A stretch of 39,010 nucleotides of DNA. Origin: an uncultured Clostridia bacterium (GTDB lineage Bacteria; Bacillota; Clostridia; Christensenellales; Borkfalkiaceae). The notes below the pieces were generated by a model that saw only the letters and a program-made list of their open reading frames with translations, ran no database searches and was not told the DNA's origin. Where the stretch lies: contig CAMFEK010000017.1 in the NCBI GenBank assembly GCA_945949395.1, forward strand, positions 1 through 39,010, given 5' to 3'. Both the position numbers and the translations under genes were made by a program. Below are positions 7,788 through 14,940 of this stretch, in pieces; positions within the stretch are counted from its first letter, which is position 1; the number at the start of each line of letters is the position of its first letter.

Positions 7788-7803
7788 AGGCGCGTACGCG
7801 CCT
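7788..7803. promoter_or_regulatory. Perfect 16-bp palindrome in the degV-2 leader (candidate operator)
   Basis: AGGCGCGTACGCGCCT is its own reverse complement. It lies between the -10 box (7820-7825) and the start codon, where a bound repressor would block transcription. It is GC-rich inside an AT-rich leader, which makes chance less likely. Confidence 0.55.
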
Positions 7804-7819
7804 ATACATTCTTGTAAAC

Positions 7820-7848
7820 ATGATAACACAATTTCTCGTTTTTGTCAA
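7820..7848 (-). promoter_or_regulatory. Promoter of degV copy 2
   Basis: On the minus strand TTGACA (7848-7843), 17 bases, TATCAT (7825-7820). Confidence 0.85.
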
Positions 7849-7920
7849 TAGAAATGCTCTCTTTCATGGGGGTTGCGGCAAAAAAGAGGATATATTTTTA
7901 CAAATATGGCAACGATGTAT

Positions 7921-7955
7921 TAAAAATCGGCAATCGGAAAGCGTTCCGATTGCCG
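7921..7955 (-). terminator. Intrinsic terminator of the aconitase-family gene
   Basis: CGGCAATCGGAA (7928-7939) pairs with TTCCGATTGCCG (7944-7955); on the minus strand the stem is followed by ATTTTTA. Confidence 0.85.
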
Positions 7956-7984
7956 AGAGTTTCATTAAGGTGTTTCGTCGATTG

Positions 7985-10213
7985 TTATTTTCTGTTGAAA
8001 TTGATGAGGCAACCGGCGAGAATGATCTTCTTTTCGTCCTCGGTGAGATTGCCGAAGGAGAGCACGATATCCTTCACTTTGCCTTCCGAAACCTGCTTGG
8101 CGATTATTTTCTGCTCGCCGTTTTTAACGGCTTGGTCGATATTTTCGATATAGACGTAATCGCCGACCTTAAAGTCGTTCTTTTCGGTGAGGAAGGGAAT
8201 CATGCCCCAGTTGATGAGATTGCTCCGATAACGCTTGGTCGCGTATTCGGTGGCGACGTTGGCAACGCCGCCCAAAACTCTCTGGCAGGAAGCCGCTTGC
8301 TCGCGCGCGGAGCCGTCGCCGGGCTTTATCGCGCATACGAAACTGCCGTAGATGGTGCCTTCCTGAATTTGGAGAGAGCCGAGCTCTTCTCTTACGCTTG
8401 CGGGGAGTTCGCCCGTAGCCTGTCTTTGCTTTTCGTCTGCCTGAACGGCTTTTGCTCTTTCCACGTATTTCGGATCCTTGCGGGAAAGGGCGAAGGAGGC
8501 GAGCTTTAAGGGGTTGGAACGGTAAGAGGAGGTCTCGCCGGAGGGAATCAGCTCGTCCGTCGTGGTAACGGGATCGGTCAAAACGCTCACAGCCTTCATC
8601 AAAAGGTGCTTGCCCATCGGGATCTGTTCGGGCCAGTCGGCGATGTTGGGACCGTACTTTAAGCTCTCCTGCGCCTTGGGGCAACCTGCGCCGTAGTAGA
8701 CGCGGTTTTTGTAGATGCTCTGATCGTACTTATATTTTTTGAATCTCTTGTTGTTGTATTCCACGTCCATGGCGGAAGTGAGGTAGCCGCCGTTTGCGGC
8801 GGTTGCCGCGATGCTCCGAGCGTCCATCAAAGCGACTGCCGCGAGCTGTCCGTCCTTGGGCTTGCTCCCTTCGCGGTTTTCAAAGTTTCTCGTGGTGTGG
8901 CGAATGGAGAGTCCGTTGTTGGCGGGTACGTCGCCCGCGCCGAAACAGGGACCGCAGAACGCCGTCTTGATGATGGCGCCCGTGTCCATCATGTCGGAAA
9001 GATATCCGTTGTCCATCAACCCCTTAAATACGGGCTGGGAGGAAGGATATACGTCCAGCGTGAACTCGTCGTTACCGATCGTCTTACCGCGCAGAATTTC
9101 GGTGGCTTCGGCGATATTTTCGTACATACCGCCCGCACAGCCGGCAATGACGCCCTGCGTCACTTTTACTCTGCCGTTTTCGTCGATCTTGTCCGTCAGA
9201 CAGAAGGAATCGTCTCCCTTCAGTTTTCTGCCTTCCTCTTCGACCTTTTTTAAGATTTCATAGGGATTTGCGAGGAATTCGCGAATGGTGTACGCGTTGG
9301 AAGGGTGGAAGGGGAGGGCGATCATGGGCTCGATGGTGGAGAGGTTGATCACCACGGCGCCGTCGTAGTAAGCTATGGGAGCGGGAGCGATCTTTTTATA
9401 GTCCTGCTTTCTGCCGTGCGTTTCCAAGTAGGCTTCCGTCTTTTCGTCCGTTTCCCAAATGGAAGAAAGACAGGTCGTTTCCGTCGTCATCACGTCGATG
9501 CCGTTTCTGAAATCCATGGAGAGCGTCTTGACGCCGGGACCGAAAAATTCGAGAATCTTATTTTTGACGAATCCTTTTTTGAAGGTCGCGCCGACCAAGG
9601 CGATCGCTACGTCCTGGGGACCTACGCCGCGGCGAAGTTTGCCTTTTAAGTATACGGCGATCACTTCGGGACGCTTGATGTCGTAAGTCTGATTTAAGAT
9701 TTGCTTTACGAGTTCGGGACCGCCTTCGCCGACCGCCATGGTACCGATGGCGCCGTAACGGGTGTGGGAGTCGGAACCCAAAATCATCGCCCCGCATTTC
9801 GCGCGGCATTCTCTCATGTATTGATGAATGACGGCGAGGTGGGCGGGCACGTAGTCCGCACCGTATTTTTTTGCGGCGGAGAGACCGAATACGTGGTCGT
9901 CCTCGTTGATGGTACCGCCTACCGCGCAGAGGGAGTTGTGGCAGTTGGTGAGGGTATAGGGGATGGGAAATTCGGTGAGACCGCTCGCCTTCGCCGTCTG
10001 AATGATGCCGACGTAGGTGATGTCGTGCGACGCGATGGCGTCGAAGCGGATCTTCAAGTCTTCCTCGTTGCCTTTGTTGTGCGCGGCGAGAATGGGATAG
10101 CTCATGGTGCCCTTCACGGCTTCCTGCTTTTGTTCGGAAGTGCGGAAGGCGTCCTTTTCGCGGACGAGTCGTCCGTCCATATAATATACGCCGCCTTTTA
10201 TCAATCTGATCAT
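7985..10213 (-). CDS. Aconitase-family [4Fe-4S] hydratase
   Basis: A 742-residue aconitase-superfamily dehydratase/hydratase. The expected cluster ligands are present: C359 (in [10 protein letters not shown]) and C420/C423 (CGPC). GSDSHT (146-151) and the C-terminal swivel-domain pieces GDGSAREQA and [13 protein letters not shown] are also family features. Instead of the usual SCTNSSYED around the first ligand it has GCAGGMYEN, so this is a divergent subfamily; citrate/isocitrate isomerisation is likely but not proven by sequence. No other citrate-cycle gene is nearby. GAAGGAG sits before the ATG, and TTGAAA-N17-TAAAAT lies upstream. It is transcribed alone. Confidence 0.88.
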   Translation of the reverse strand: MIRLIKGGVYYMDGRLVREKDAFRTSEQKQEAVKGTMSYPILAAHNKGNEEDLKIRFDAIASHDITYVGIIQTAKASGLTEFPIPYTLTNCHNSLCAVGGTINEDDHVFGLSAAKKYGADYVPAHLAVIHQYMRECRAKCGAMILGSDSHTRYGAIGTMAVGEGGPELVKQILNQTYDIKRPEVIAVYLKGKLRRGVGPQDVAIALVGATFKKGFVKNKILEFFGPGVKTLSMDFRNGIDVMTTETTCLSSIWETDEKTEAYLETHGRKQDYKKIAPAPIAYYDGAVVINLSTIEPMIALPFHPSNAYTIREFLANPYEILKKVEEEGRKLKGDDSFCLTDKIDENGRVKVTQGVIAGCAGGMYENIAEATEILRGKTIGNDEFTLDVYPSSQPVFKGLMDNGYLSDMMDTGAIIKTAFCGPCFGAGDVPANNGLSIRHTTRNFENREGSKPKDGQLAAVALMDARSIAATAANGGYLTSAMDVEYNNKRFKKYKYDQSIYKNRVYYGAGCPKAQESLKYGPNIADWPEQIPMGKHLLMKAVSVLTDPVTTTDELIPSGETSSYRSNPLKLASFALSRKDPKYVERAKAVQADEKQRQATGELPASVREELGSLQIQEGTIYGSFVCAIKPGDGSAREQAASCQRVLGGVANVATEYATKRYRSNLINWGMIPFLTEKNDFKVGDYVYIENIDQAVKNGEQKIIAKQVSEGKVKDIVLSFGNLTEDEKKIILAGCLINFNRK

Positions 10214-10248
10214 TGGTTGACTCCTTCTTCGAATGAATTTACCTTTTT

Positions 10249-10277
10249 ATTTTACACGATTCCATTGATTTTTTCAA
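10249..10277 (-). promoter_or_regulatory. Promoter of the aconitase-family gene
   Basis: On the minus strand TTGAAA (10277-10272), 17 bases, TAAAAT (10254-10249). Confidence 0.75.
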
Positions 10278-10308
10278 GCGTATGAGCAGGCTTTTTCCGT
10301 CTTTTTAT

Positions 10309-10337
10309 TTGCTTTTACGATAATGAGATGATATAAT
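10309..10337 (+). promoter_or_regulatory. Strong extended -10 promoter abutting the start codon
   Basis: TTGCTT (10309-10314), 17 bases, TATAAT (10332-10337) with TGA before the box (extended -10). The ATG begins at 10344, so the transcript should start at or within about two bases of it. Confidence 0.8.
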
Positions 10338-10343
10338 GGGAAT

Positions 10344-10799
10344 ATGAAAAAATATCCTTATCTCTTTACAAAAACCATAAAGACGCTGTTATACGTGCTC
10401 GCCGTGCTCTGCGTGGTCTGCGTCGTCTATACCGGATACCGCGCGGTGACGTATTTTTTGGTGGATCACGATTTCGACTTTTATCAAATTCTCAATCGTT
10501 CGATTCCCATTCTCGTGGGAATCTTCGGATTCGTCGTCTCCGTTTCCATGTTAAAGGAATCCTGCTACGAGATTACGGAAAATAAACTCATCACTCGTTT
10601 CGGCATTTTATCAAGCAGCTACGACATAAAGGATATCGAAAAAATTCAGCTTTTTCAGAAAACGAAAAAGCTTACCCTGTTCTTTCGCGACGGAAAATAT
10701 ACGGTCATCGTCGTCAAAGAGGAGTGGTATCGCGACTTTATCGACGAACTGCTCAAGCGCAATAAAGGGATTTTTTATTCGGCTTCTGCCGAAGAATAA
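10344..10799 (+). CDS. Two-helix membrane protein with a bacterial PH-like domain
   Basis: A 151-residue protein with two membrane helices (about 12-35 and 53-70) followed by a cytoplasmic PH-like domain: CYEITENKLITRFG, then SYDIKDIEKIQL and KLTLFFRDGKYTVIV. The order of strand, G-turn, and DI-DIEKI matches bacterial PH (bPH) domains that follow membrane hairpins. The function is unknown. The ATG has no Shine-Dalgarno sequence and the -10 box ends six bases before it, so it is a strong candidate for leaderless translation. A short hairpin (10778-10793) overlapping the 3' end, followed by six T, may terminate transcription. Confidence 0.75.
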   Translation: MKKYPYLFTKTIKTLLYVLAVLCVVCVVYTGYRAVTYFLVDHDFDFYQILNRSIPILVGIFGFVVSVSMLKESCYEITENKLITRFGILSSSYDIKDIEKIQLFQKTKKLTLFFRDGKYTVIVVKEEWYRDFIDELLKRNKGIFYSASAEE

Positions 10800-10824
10800 C
10801 TTTTTTCAGTCGAGGATTGACCTG

Positions 10825-10852
10825 CGCTCGCACGTATATCAAGGTGCGGGCG
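10825..10852 (+). promoter_or_regulatory. Imperfect hairpin in the yitT leader
   Basis: CGCTCGCAC (10825-10833) can pair with GTGCGGGCG (10844-10852) with one G-T wobble. It lies just before the ribosome site of the YitT gene. No known riboswitch class is recognised. Confidence 0.35.
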
Positions 10853-10873
10853 GAATACAAAGGAGAAGATAGT

Positions 10874-11734
10874 ATGAATGCCCAAAAAGTAAAAAGTTGG
10901 TTGCTCGATTTTCTGTGGATGAATCTCGGAGCCCTCTGTCTCGCCGTCGGCGTGTATTTTTTCAAAGCGCCAAACCACTTCGCTACGGGCGGGGTCAGCG
11001 GTATTTCCATCGTGTTGAGTCGGTATATCCCCTTTCTCAAGCAATCCGATCTCGTCATGATCATCAACGTCGCGCTGCTCATCGTCGGGTTTCTCGTTCT
11101 TGGAAAAGGCTGTTCTTTCAAGACGCTGTATTGTTCCGTCATCTATTCCGCGGAAAATATGTTGTTTGAACACTTGATTCCTTTGGATGCGCCGCTCACC
11201 GATCAGCCCGTTTTGGAACTCGTATACGCCATGCTGCTCACGGGCGTGGGGAGCGCGCTCATGTTCAATTGCGGCGCCTCTTCCGGCGGTACGGACATCG
11301 TGGCGCTCATCATCAAAAAGTATTCTAAAATGGATACGGGAAAGGCGCTCCTCGCCACCGATTCTCTGATCGCCGTGTCCACCTTCTTCGTGTTCGACGT
11401 GCAGGCGGGCTTGTATTCCGTCCTCGGTCTGTTCGCGAAGGCGTTTTTGATCGACGGCATCATCGAGAATATCGGCAAGAGAAAATTTCTCACCATCATC
11501 ACGACGCTACCCGAGGAAATCGGCTCGTATATCACGCACGACATTCACCGCAGTTTCACCGAATACGACGCGATGGGCGGCTATACGGGGGAGAGTAAGA
11601 AAATACTCATCACCGTCTGCAAGCGCGGCGAGGCGTTAAAGATCAAATTTAAGGCGAAACAGATCGATCCCGAATCCTTCATCATCATCACGGACGCCAA
11701 CGAAATTTTAGGCAAAGGCTTCCGTCAGGTATAA
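10874..11734 (+). CDS. YitT-family membrane protein with C-terminal DUF2179 domain
   Basis: A 286-residue YitT-type protein: an N-terminal membrane region (about residues 1-190) with typical HFATGGVSGISIVLS and NCGASSGGTDIVALI loops, then a soluble DUF2179 domain (GGYTGESKKILITVCKRGE). The family is widespread in Firmicutes and is thought to be a transporter, substrate not settled. The ATG at 10874 is chosen because AAAGGAG lies ten bases upstream; the longer in-frame reading from 10817 has no ribosome site. It follows the PH-domain gene by 74 bases. Confidence 0.9.
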   Translation: MNAQKVKSWLLDFLWMNLGALCLAVGVYFFKAPNHFATGGVSGISIVLSRYIPFLKQSDLVMIINVALLIVGFLVLGKGCSFKTLYCSVIYSAENMLFEHLIPLDAPLTDQPVLELVYAMLLTGVGSALMFNCGASSGGTDIVALIIKKYSKMDTGKALLATDSLIAVSTFFVFDVQAGLYSVLGLFAKAFLIDGIIENIGKRKFLTIITTLPEEIGSYITHDIHRSFTEYDAMGGYTGESKKILITVCKRGEALKIKFKAKQIDPESFIIITDANEILGKGFRQV

Positions 11735-11800
11735 AAAGCGAATCAAAATAAGCGTTTTAAGAGATGAAAAAACTTTTGCGGACGCCTATTTTTTACGAAA

Positions 11801-11838
11801 AAAGTGTGTAAGGTTTTTTAACTTCCACACTTTATTTT
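11801..11838. terminator. Bidirectional hairpin between yitT and the AT-rich islet
   Basis: AAAGTGTG (11801-11808) pairs with CACACTTT (11826-11833). T-rich sequence follows on the plus strand, and on the minus strand the stem runs into six T. It can end both the yitT and the islet transcripts. Confidence 0.65.
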
Positions 11839-11884
11839 ACCTGCTCAAATGATACATTGGGTAAAAATCAATTTACGATTTGTT

Positions 11885-12544
11885 TTAATTTTCTAAGCCG
11901 AAATTCGCCATAGTTATATTATAGCCAAGTTCCTTTAACTTTGAGTTTGCGGTATTTACGATTGCATTATATAATTTTTTATAAGGATCAATAAAAGAAG
12001 AAAGAGGTAGTCCTTTATCAGAGAGGTATTCTAATGTATTTGAACGGGAACTCCATTGAGAGAATGTACCGACTATTTCCAACGCTTTGGATTCCAAACC
12101 TGTAAAATAATATTGAAGTAACCACGTCCATTCTCGGTCATAGGCATTATAACATAAAATTAGATTCCAGGTTATTGACGTTCCAAGATCCGAAATGGCA
12201 TAGAGAATACAGTCAAATTCATTTGAATACGATAATGTTTCAGCAATAGACCCTTCGAATACGATCGTTCCCCCCTCACTTCCAATAAAATCTTTCCAAA
12301 TAGGAATGAGATTCGTATTGCATACCGTGCATTTATTGATTCCGGTGTGATTTTTGAGTGGAATAGTCGGTTCACCGTTGTAGGTATCGTTGCATTCACT
12401 GCAAGTAAAGACGCTGTATCCCATCGAAGTGCAAGTCGCGTCGACCTTTGTTTCAACGTAATTGTGTTCTCAGGCGCAGCCTGTCATGGAAAGCATTACG
12501 AATCCCATGAATAGAGATAGCACGGTTAAAATTATTTTTTTCAT
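11885..12544 (-). pseudogene. Lipoprotein gene interrupted by an in-frame TGA at codon 25
   Basis: Reading from ATG at 12544, the first 24 codons give a lipoprotein signal (KK, then a hydrophobic stretch ending LSMTGCA, with the lipobox Cys at 23). Codon 25 (12472-12470) is TGA, after which the same frame continues open for 194 codons as EHNYVETKVDATCT and then CSECNDTY...CTVC, ending FGLEN. The Cys-pair segment resembles the repeated EATCT..CS.C units of clostridial surface proteins; the rest is unrecognised. An internal ATG at 12424 could start a 179-residue product, but it lacks a ribosome site. A nonsense mutation is the simplest reading. The gene is AT-rich compared with its surroundings. 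Confidence 0.65.
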
Positions 12545-12561
12545 TTGTATTCTTCTTAGAA

Positions 12562-12773
12562 CTAATTTTTTGTAAATTCAATGATTTCGGATTTAACTTT
12601 TAATCTATAGTTATAATCATTTGCTCTTTTCGCAACTGCGGACTTATTTTCCGTATATGACTTCGATTGGGGAATATCCATGCCTGTCAAAGATATATAT
12701 CGTTCACGTGTTAGCGAAAAATTTTTACCTTTTTTAGCAGTTCTTCAATTTTTTCTAATTTTGGTTTTTTCAA
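12562..12773 (-). pseudogene. Small conserved-looking ORF needing a -1 frameshift (about 70 residues)
   Basis: From TTG at 12773 (GTGAGG seven bases upstream) the frame reads LKKPKLEKIEELLKK and soon stops (TAA after KVKIFR). At A-AAA-AAG (12735-12729, in the right phase for -1 slippage) a shift of one base back opens a continuous frame, GKNFSLTRERYISLTGMDIP onward, ending EIIEFTKN at TAG 12564-12562. The joined product of 70 residues looks like one coherent small protein of the type I recall from clostridial mobile regions, function unknown. Either one A was lost from a seven-A run, or frameshifting is used. It precedes the broken lipoprotein gene by 17 bases. Confidence 0.55.
12729..12735 (-). 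other. A AAA AAG slippery heptamer
   Basis: The classic bacterial -1 slip sequence sits exactly in the zero-frame phase X XXY YYZ, at the only point where the two halves of the small ORF join. No strong downstream stem-loop or upstream SD-like stimulator was obvious by eye. Confidence 0.5.
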
Positions 12774-12804
12774 TTTTATACCTCACGTATCTTTAAGTAC
12801 TAAC

Positions 12805-12833
12805 ATTATACTACACATTTTATCTAGTATCAA
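12805..12833 (-). promoter_or_regulatory. Promoter of the minus-strand islet genes
   Basis: On the minus strand TTGATA (12833-12828), 17 bases, TATAAT (12810-12805). Its -35 lies inside the operator-like site at 12821-12837. Confidence 0.82.
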
Positions 12834-12837
12834 GAGG
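12821..12837. promoter_or_regulatory. Operator-like site 2 over the minus-strand -35
   Basis: TATCTAGTATCAAGAGG shares TATCTAG and TCAAGA at the same spacing with the site at 12864-12880, 43 bases away (about four helix turns). It overlaps the -35 of the minus-strand promoter. Confidence 0.5.
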
Positions 12838-12858
12838 TTTTTTTTGAATTATATCAGA

Positions 12859-12885
12859 CAAAATATCTAGCTTCAAGATATTTTG
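12859..12885. promoter_or_regulatory. Operator-like inverted repeat (site 1) upstream of the HTH gene
   Basis: CAAAATATCT (12859-12868) and AGATATTTTG (12876-12885) form a perfect 10-bp inverted repeat with a 7-base spacer. It covers the region where the -35 of the HTH gene must lie, which fits self-repression. Confidence 0.65.
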
Positions 12886-12904
12886 TGTGGTTTTGAAATA
12901 TAAT
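12876..12904 (+). promoter_or_regulatory. Probable promoter of the HTH gene
   Basis: TATAAT at 12899-12904 is a perfect -10. At 17 bases upstream the -35 (AGATAT, 12876-12881) is poor and lies inside the operator-like repeat. The -10 ends six bases before the ATG. Confidence 0.55.
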
Positions 12905-12910
12905 ATAGAT

Positions 12911-13108
12911 ATGGATAAGATATTTTGCGAAAATTTGAAGAATGTGCGTAAACAGTGTGGACTGACGCAAAAACAAGTTGCAACATCCCTTGGTGTTGTT
13001 GAGAGTTGCTATGCCAACTGGGAACAAGGACGAACCGAGCCGAACATTGAGATGTTGAGAAAACTTTGTATAATTTTTGATATCGGTATTGACGAGTTGA
13101 TCAATTGA
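12911..13108 (+). CDS. XRE/Cro-type helix-turn-helix regulator
   Basis: A 65-residue protein made of a single HTH domain: NLKNVRKQCGLTQKQVATSLGVVESCYANWEQGRTEPNIEML and the usual C-terminal FDIGIDELIN. It is a Cro/C1-type DNA-binding regulator, probably a dimeric repressor. It lies divergent from the broken small ORF and lipoprotein gene, with two related operator-like sites between them, so it likely controls both promoters. No ribosome site precedes the ATG, and the -10 box ends six bases before it, which points to a leaderless mRNA. A GTG at 12887 is in frame but lies upstream of the -10 box. Confidence 0.88.
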   Translation: MDKIFCENLKNVRKQCGLTQKQVATSLGVVESCYANWEQGRTEPNIEMLRKLCIIFDIGIDELIN

Positions 13109-13112
13109 GTAT

Positions 13113-13156
13113 AAAAAAATCCCCAAACGAACTGCCTGAATGGCGCCTTGTTTGGG
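13113..13156 (-). terminator. Second terminator downstream of dapB (minus strand)
   Basis: On the minus strand CCCAAAC (13156-13150) pairs with GTTTGGG (13128-13122) and is followed by ATTTTTTTAT. The large loop contains GGCGCC. Confidence 0.6.
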
Positions 13157-13180
13157 AGTGTTATTCCTATTCAAATTAGC

Positions 13181-13208
13181 AAAATCCCCCATGTTGTGGG
13201 GGATTTTT
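13181..13208. terminator. Bidirectional terminator between the HTH gene and dapB
   Basis: AAAATCCCCCA (13181-13191) pairs with TGGGGGATTTT (13197-13207) around TGTTG. T runs flank the stem on both strands, so it can serve the convergent HTH and dapB transcripts. Confidence 0.85.
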
Positions 13209-13223
13209 CTGTCGTATATAGGA

Positions 13224-13982
13224 TTACAAATCGGCTAAAACGTCCTTCATGTCGTAGAGACCGGGGGCTTTGCCCGCGACGAATTTGGCGGCTCTCACCG
13301 CGCCCGTCGCAAATACTTTTTTGCTGTCCGCTCTGTGCGAGAAGGTGATCACCTCGTCCTCTCCGCAGAAGTACACGTCATGATCGCCCACGATCGTGCC
13401 GCCGCGCACGGCGTGAATACCGATCTCCTTGCCGCGCTTGCCGACCTTTCCGCTCCTGCCGTTCACGTATTCTTTTTGATTGTCGAACGCCTCGTTGACC
13501 GAATCGGCGAGCATGAGCGCCGTGCCGGAGGGAGCGTCCACCTTCTGATTGTGATGCTTTTCCACGATCTCCACGTCGTAGCTTTCTCCCAAAAATTCGG
13601 CTGCCTGTTTTACGAGTTTGACCAAGAGATTGATGCCGACGGAGAAGTTTGCCGTCTTAAATACGGCGATCTCCTCTTGCGCCTGCGCGATAGCCGCTAA
13701 ATCTTCCTGCGAGTAGCCGGTCGTCGCGAGGACGACTGCGCATTTTTTTTGCTTGGCGAAGGATAGCAGGGAGGGCAGCGCTGCGGGTGCGGAAAAATCG
13801 ATCACGACGTCGGGCGTCTCCGTTACGTCGGCAAAGTCCGTATACACGGGCGTTGTGCCGAAGTCTTTCGTCTCCCTGACGTCCACGCCGCAAACTACCT
13901 GCGTTTCGGGGTCGTTTTCCACGATGGCGTAGATATTTCTCCCCATCTTGCCGCCGATGCCGCTGATGAGAACGTTAATCAT
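13224..13982 (-). CDS. dapB: 4-hydroxy-tetrahydrodipicolinate reductase
   Basis: A 252-residue DapB that reduces hydroxy-tetrahydrodipicolinate to tetrahydrodipicolinate with NAD(P)H in the diaminopimelate/lysine route. It shows the Rossmann start SGIGGKMGR (7-15), ATTGYS (86-91) and the catalytic EKHHNQKVDAPSGTA block with H143/H144 and K147. The start is set at the ATG at 13982, which overlaps the dapA stop by eight bases with GGAGGTC just upstream; a longer in-frame reading (MVWRSS) lies inside dapA. It is the last gene of asd-dapA-dapB, controlled by the lysine riboswitch upstream of asd. Confidence 0.95.
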   Translation of the reverse strand: MINVLISGIGGKMGRNIYAIVENDPETQVVCGVDVRETKDFGTTPVYTDFADVTETPDVVIDFSAPAALPSLLSFAKQKKCAVVLATTGYSQEDLAAIAQAQEEIAVFKTANFSVGINLLVKLVKQAAEFLGESYDVEIVEKHHNQKVDAPSGTALMLADSVNEAFDNQKEYVNGRSGKVGKRGKEIGIHAVRGGTIVGDHDVYFCGEDEVITFSHRADSKKVFATGAVRAAKFVAGKAPGLYDMKDVLADL

Positions 13983-14871
13983 GGACGACCTCCAGACCAA
14001 ACGCCGTGAGAATCTTCTTCATGGCGACCTTGTGTTCCTCTTCCATCTCGGTGAGGGGCGCTCTGGGCTTTCCCGCCTGCATGCCGAGCATATTCGCGCC
14101 CGCCTTTGCGGGAATGGGATTCACTTCCATAAAGCAAGCGTCGATCACGGGGAGCAAACTGTCCTGAAGTTCGTTCGCTTCCGCGAGCTTACCCTCTTTC
14201 ACGAGCGTGTAGAGCTTTTTCACTTCGGCGGGAACGAGGTTGGAAACGACGGAGATGAGTCCCTCTGCGCCGATGGCGAGCATGGGGAGATTCAGATTGT
14301 CGTCGCCCGAATACAGGTCGATCTTGCCGCGGATACGGCGCATGGTCTCGCAGATCTGCTCCATGTTGCCGCACGCTTCTTTAATACCCGCCATGCGGGG
14401 GAGCGCAGCCAGCCTTTCCGCCGTTGCGGGGAGGATGTTCACGCCCGTTCTGGGGGGCACGTTGTAGGCGATAATGGGAATGTTCACGCTGTCGTGAACG
14501 GCTTTGTAATATTCATAAATCCCGTTCTGCGTGCATTTGTTGTAGTAGGGGGTCACGACGAGTAATCCGTCCGCCCCGAACGCTTCCGCCTTTTTGCTGG
14601 CGGCGATAGCTTTTGCCGTGCTGTTTGCGCCGCTGCCGAACACGAGCTTGGCTCTCTTTGCCGTCTTTTTTACGGCGTATTGCATCACGGCGTCCTTTTC
14701 TTCCTCCGTCATGGTGGCGGGTTCGCCCGTGGTGCCGATAATGACGAGAACGTCCGTCCCGCCCGCGATCTGTCTTTCGATCATGTCGCCGAAGGCGTCG
14801 AAATTGACGCCGCCGTCGTCGTAGAAGGGCGTGATCATCGCCGTTGCGCTTCCTCTGAAAAATCCTGTCAT
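13975..14871 (-). CDS. dapA: 4-hydroxy-tetrahydrodipicolinate synthase
   Basis: A 298-residue class I aldolase that condenses pyruvate with aspartate semialdehyde, the first step committed to lysine and diaminopimelate. GTTGEPATMT (46-55), the catalytic Tyr in AYNVPPRTG (Y136) and the Schiff-base Lys K164 (GIKEACGN) are all present. It follows asd by 69 bases and is overlapped by dapB, so the three genes form one operon. The product also feeds dipicolinate in spores. Regulation is expected from the lysine riboswitch. Confidence 0.96.
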   Translation of the reverse strand: MTGFFRGSATAMITPFYDDGGVNFDAFGDMIERQIAGGTDVLVIIGTTGEPATMTEEEKDAVMQYAVKKTAKRAKLVFGSGANSTAKAIAASKKAEAFGADGLLVVTPYYNKCTQNGIYEYYKAVHDSVNIPIIAYNVPPRTGVNILPATAERLAALPRMAGIKEACGNMEQICETMRRIRGKIDLYSGDDNLNLPMLAIGAEGLISVVSNLVPAEVKKLYTLVKEGKLAEANELQDSLLPVIDACFMEVNPIPAKAGANMLGMQAGKPRAPLTEMEEEHKVAMKKILTAFGLEVVHD

Positions 14872-14940
14872 AATAAATATTCCCTCTTATGGTAATGATA
14901 TGTTTTCCCGCCGCAAAAAATTACGGAAGGGATAAAGTAC

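Noticed and set aside
7842..10285. Several long plus-strand frames over the aconitase-family gene
   Set aside because: They are shadows of a well-supported 742-residue enzyme and have no ribosome site or family features.
10817..10873. Longer N-terminus for the YitT protein
   Set aside because: No ribosome site at 10817, and the added residues are not hydrophobic or conserved-looking; AAAGGAG supports 10874.
12470..12472. TGA read as tryptophan (alternative genetic code)
   Set aside because: Clear genes such as degV copy 1, YihY, hslO, rpe and recG end with TGA at the expected lengths.
13113..13208. Repeated CCCC-rich hairpins as insertion-sequence ends
   Set aside because: Both stems carry T tails and behave as terminators; no transposase or target duplication is present.
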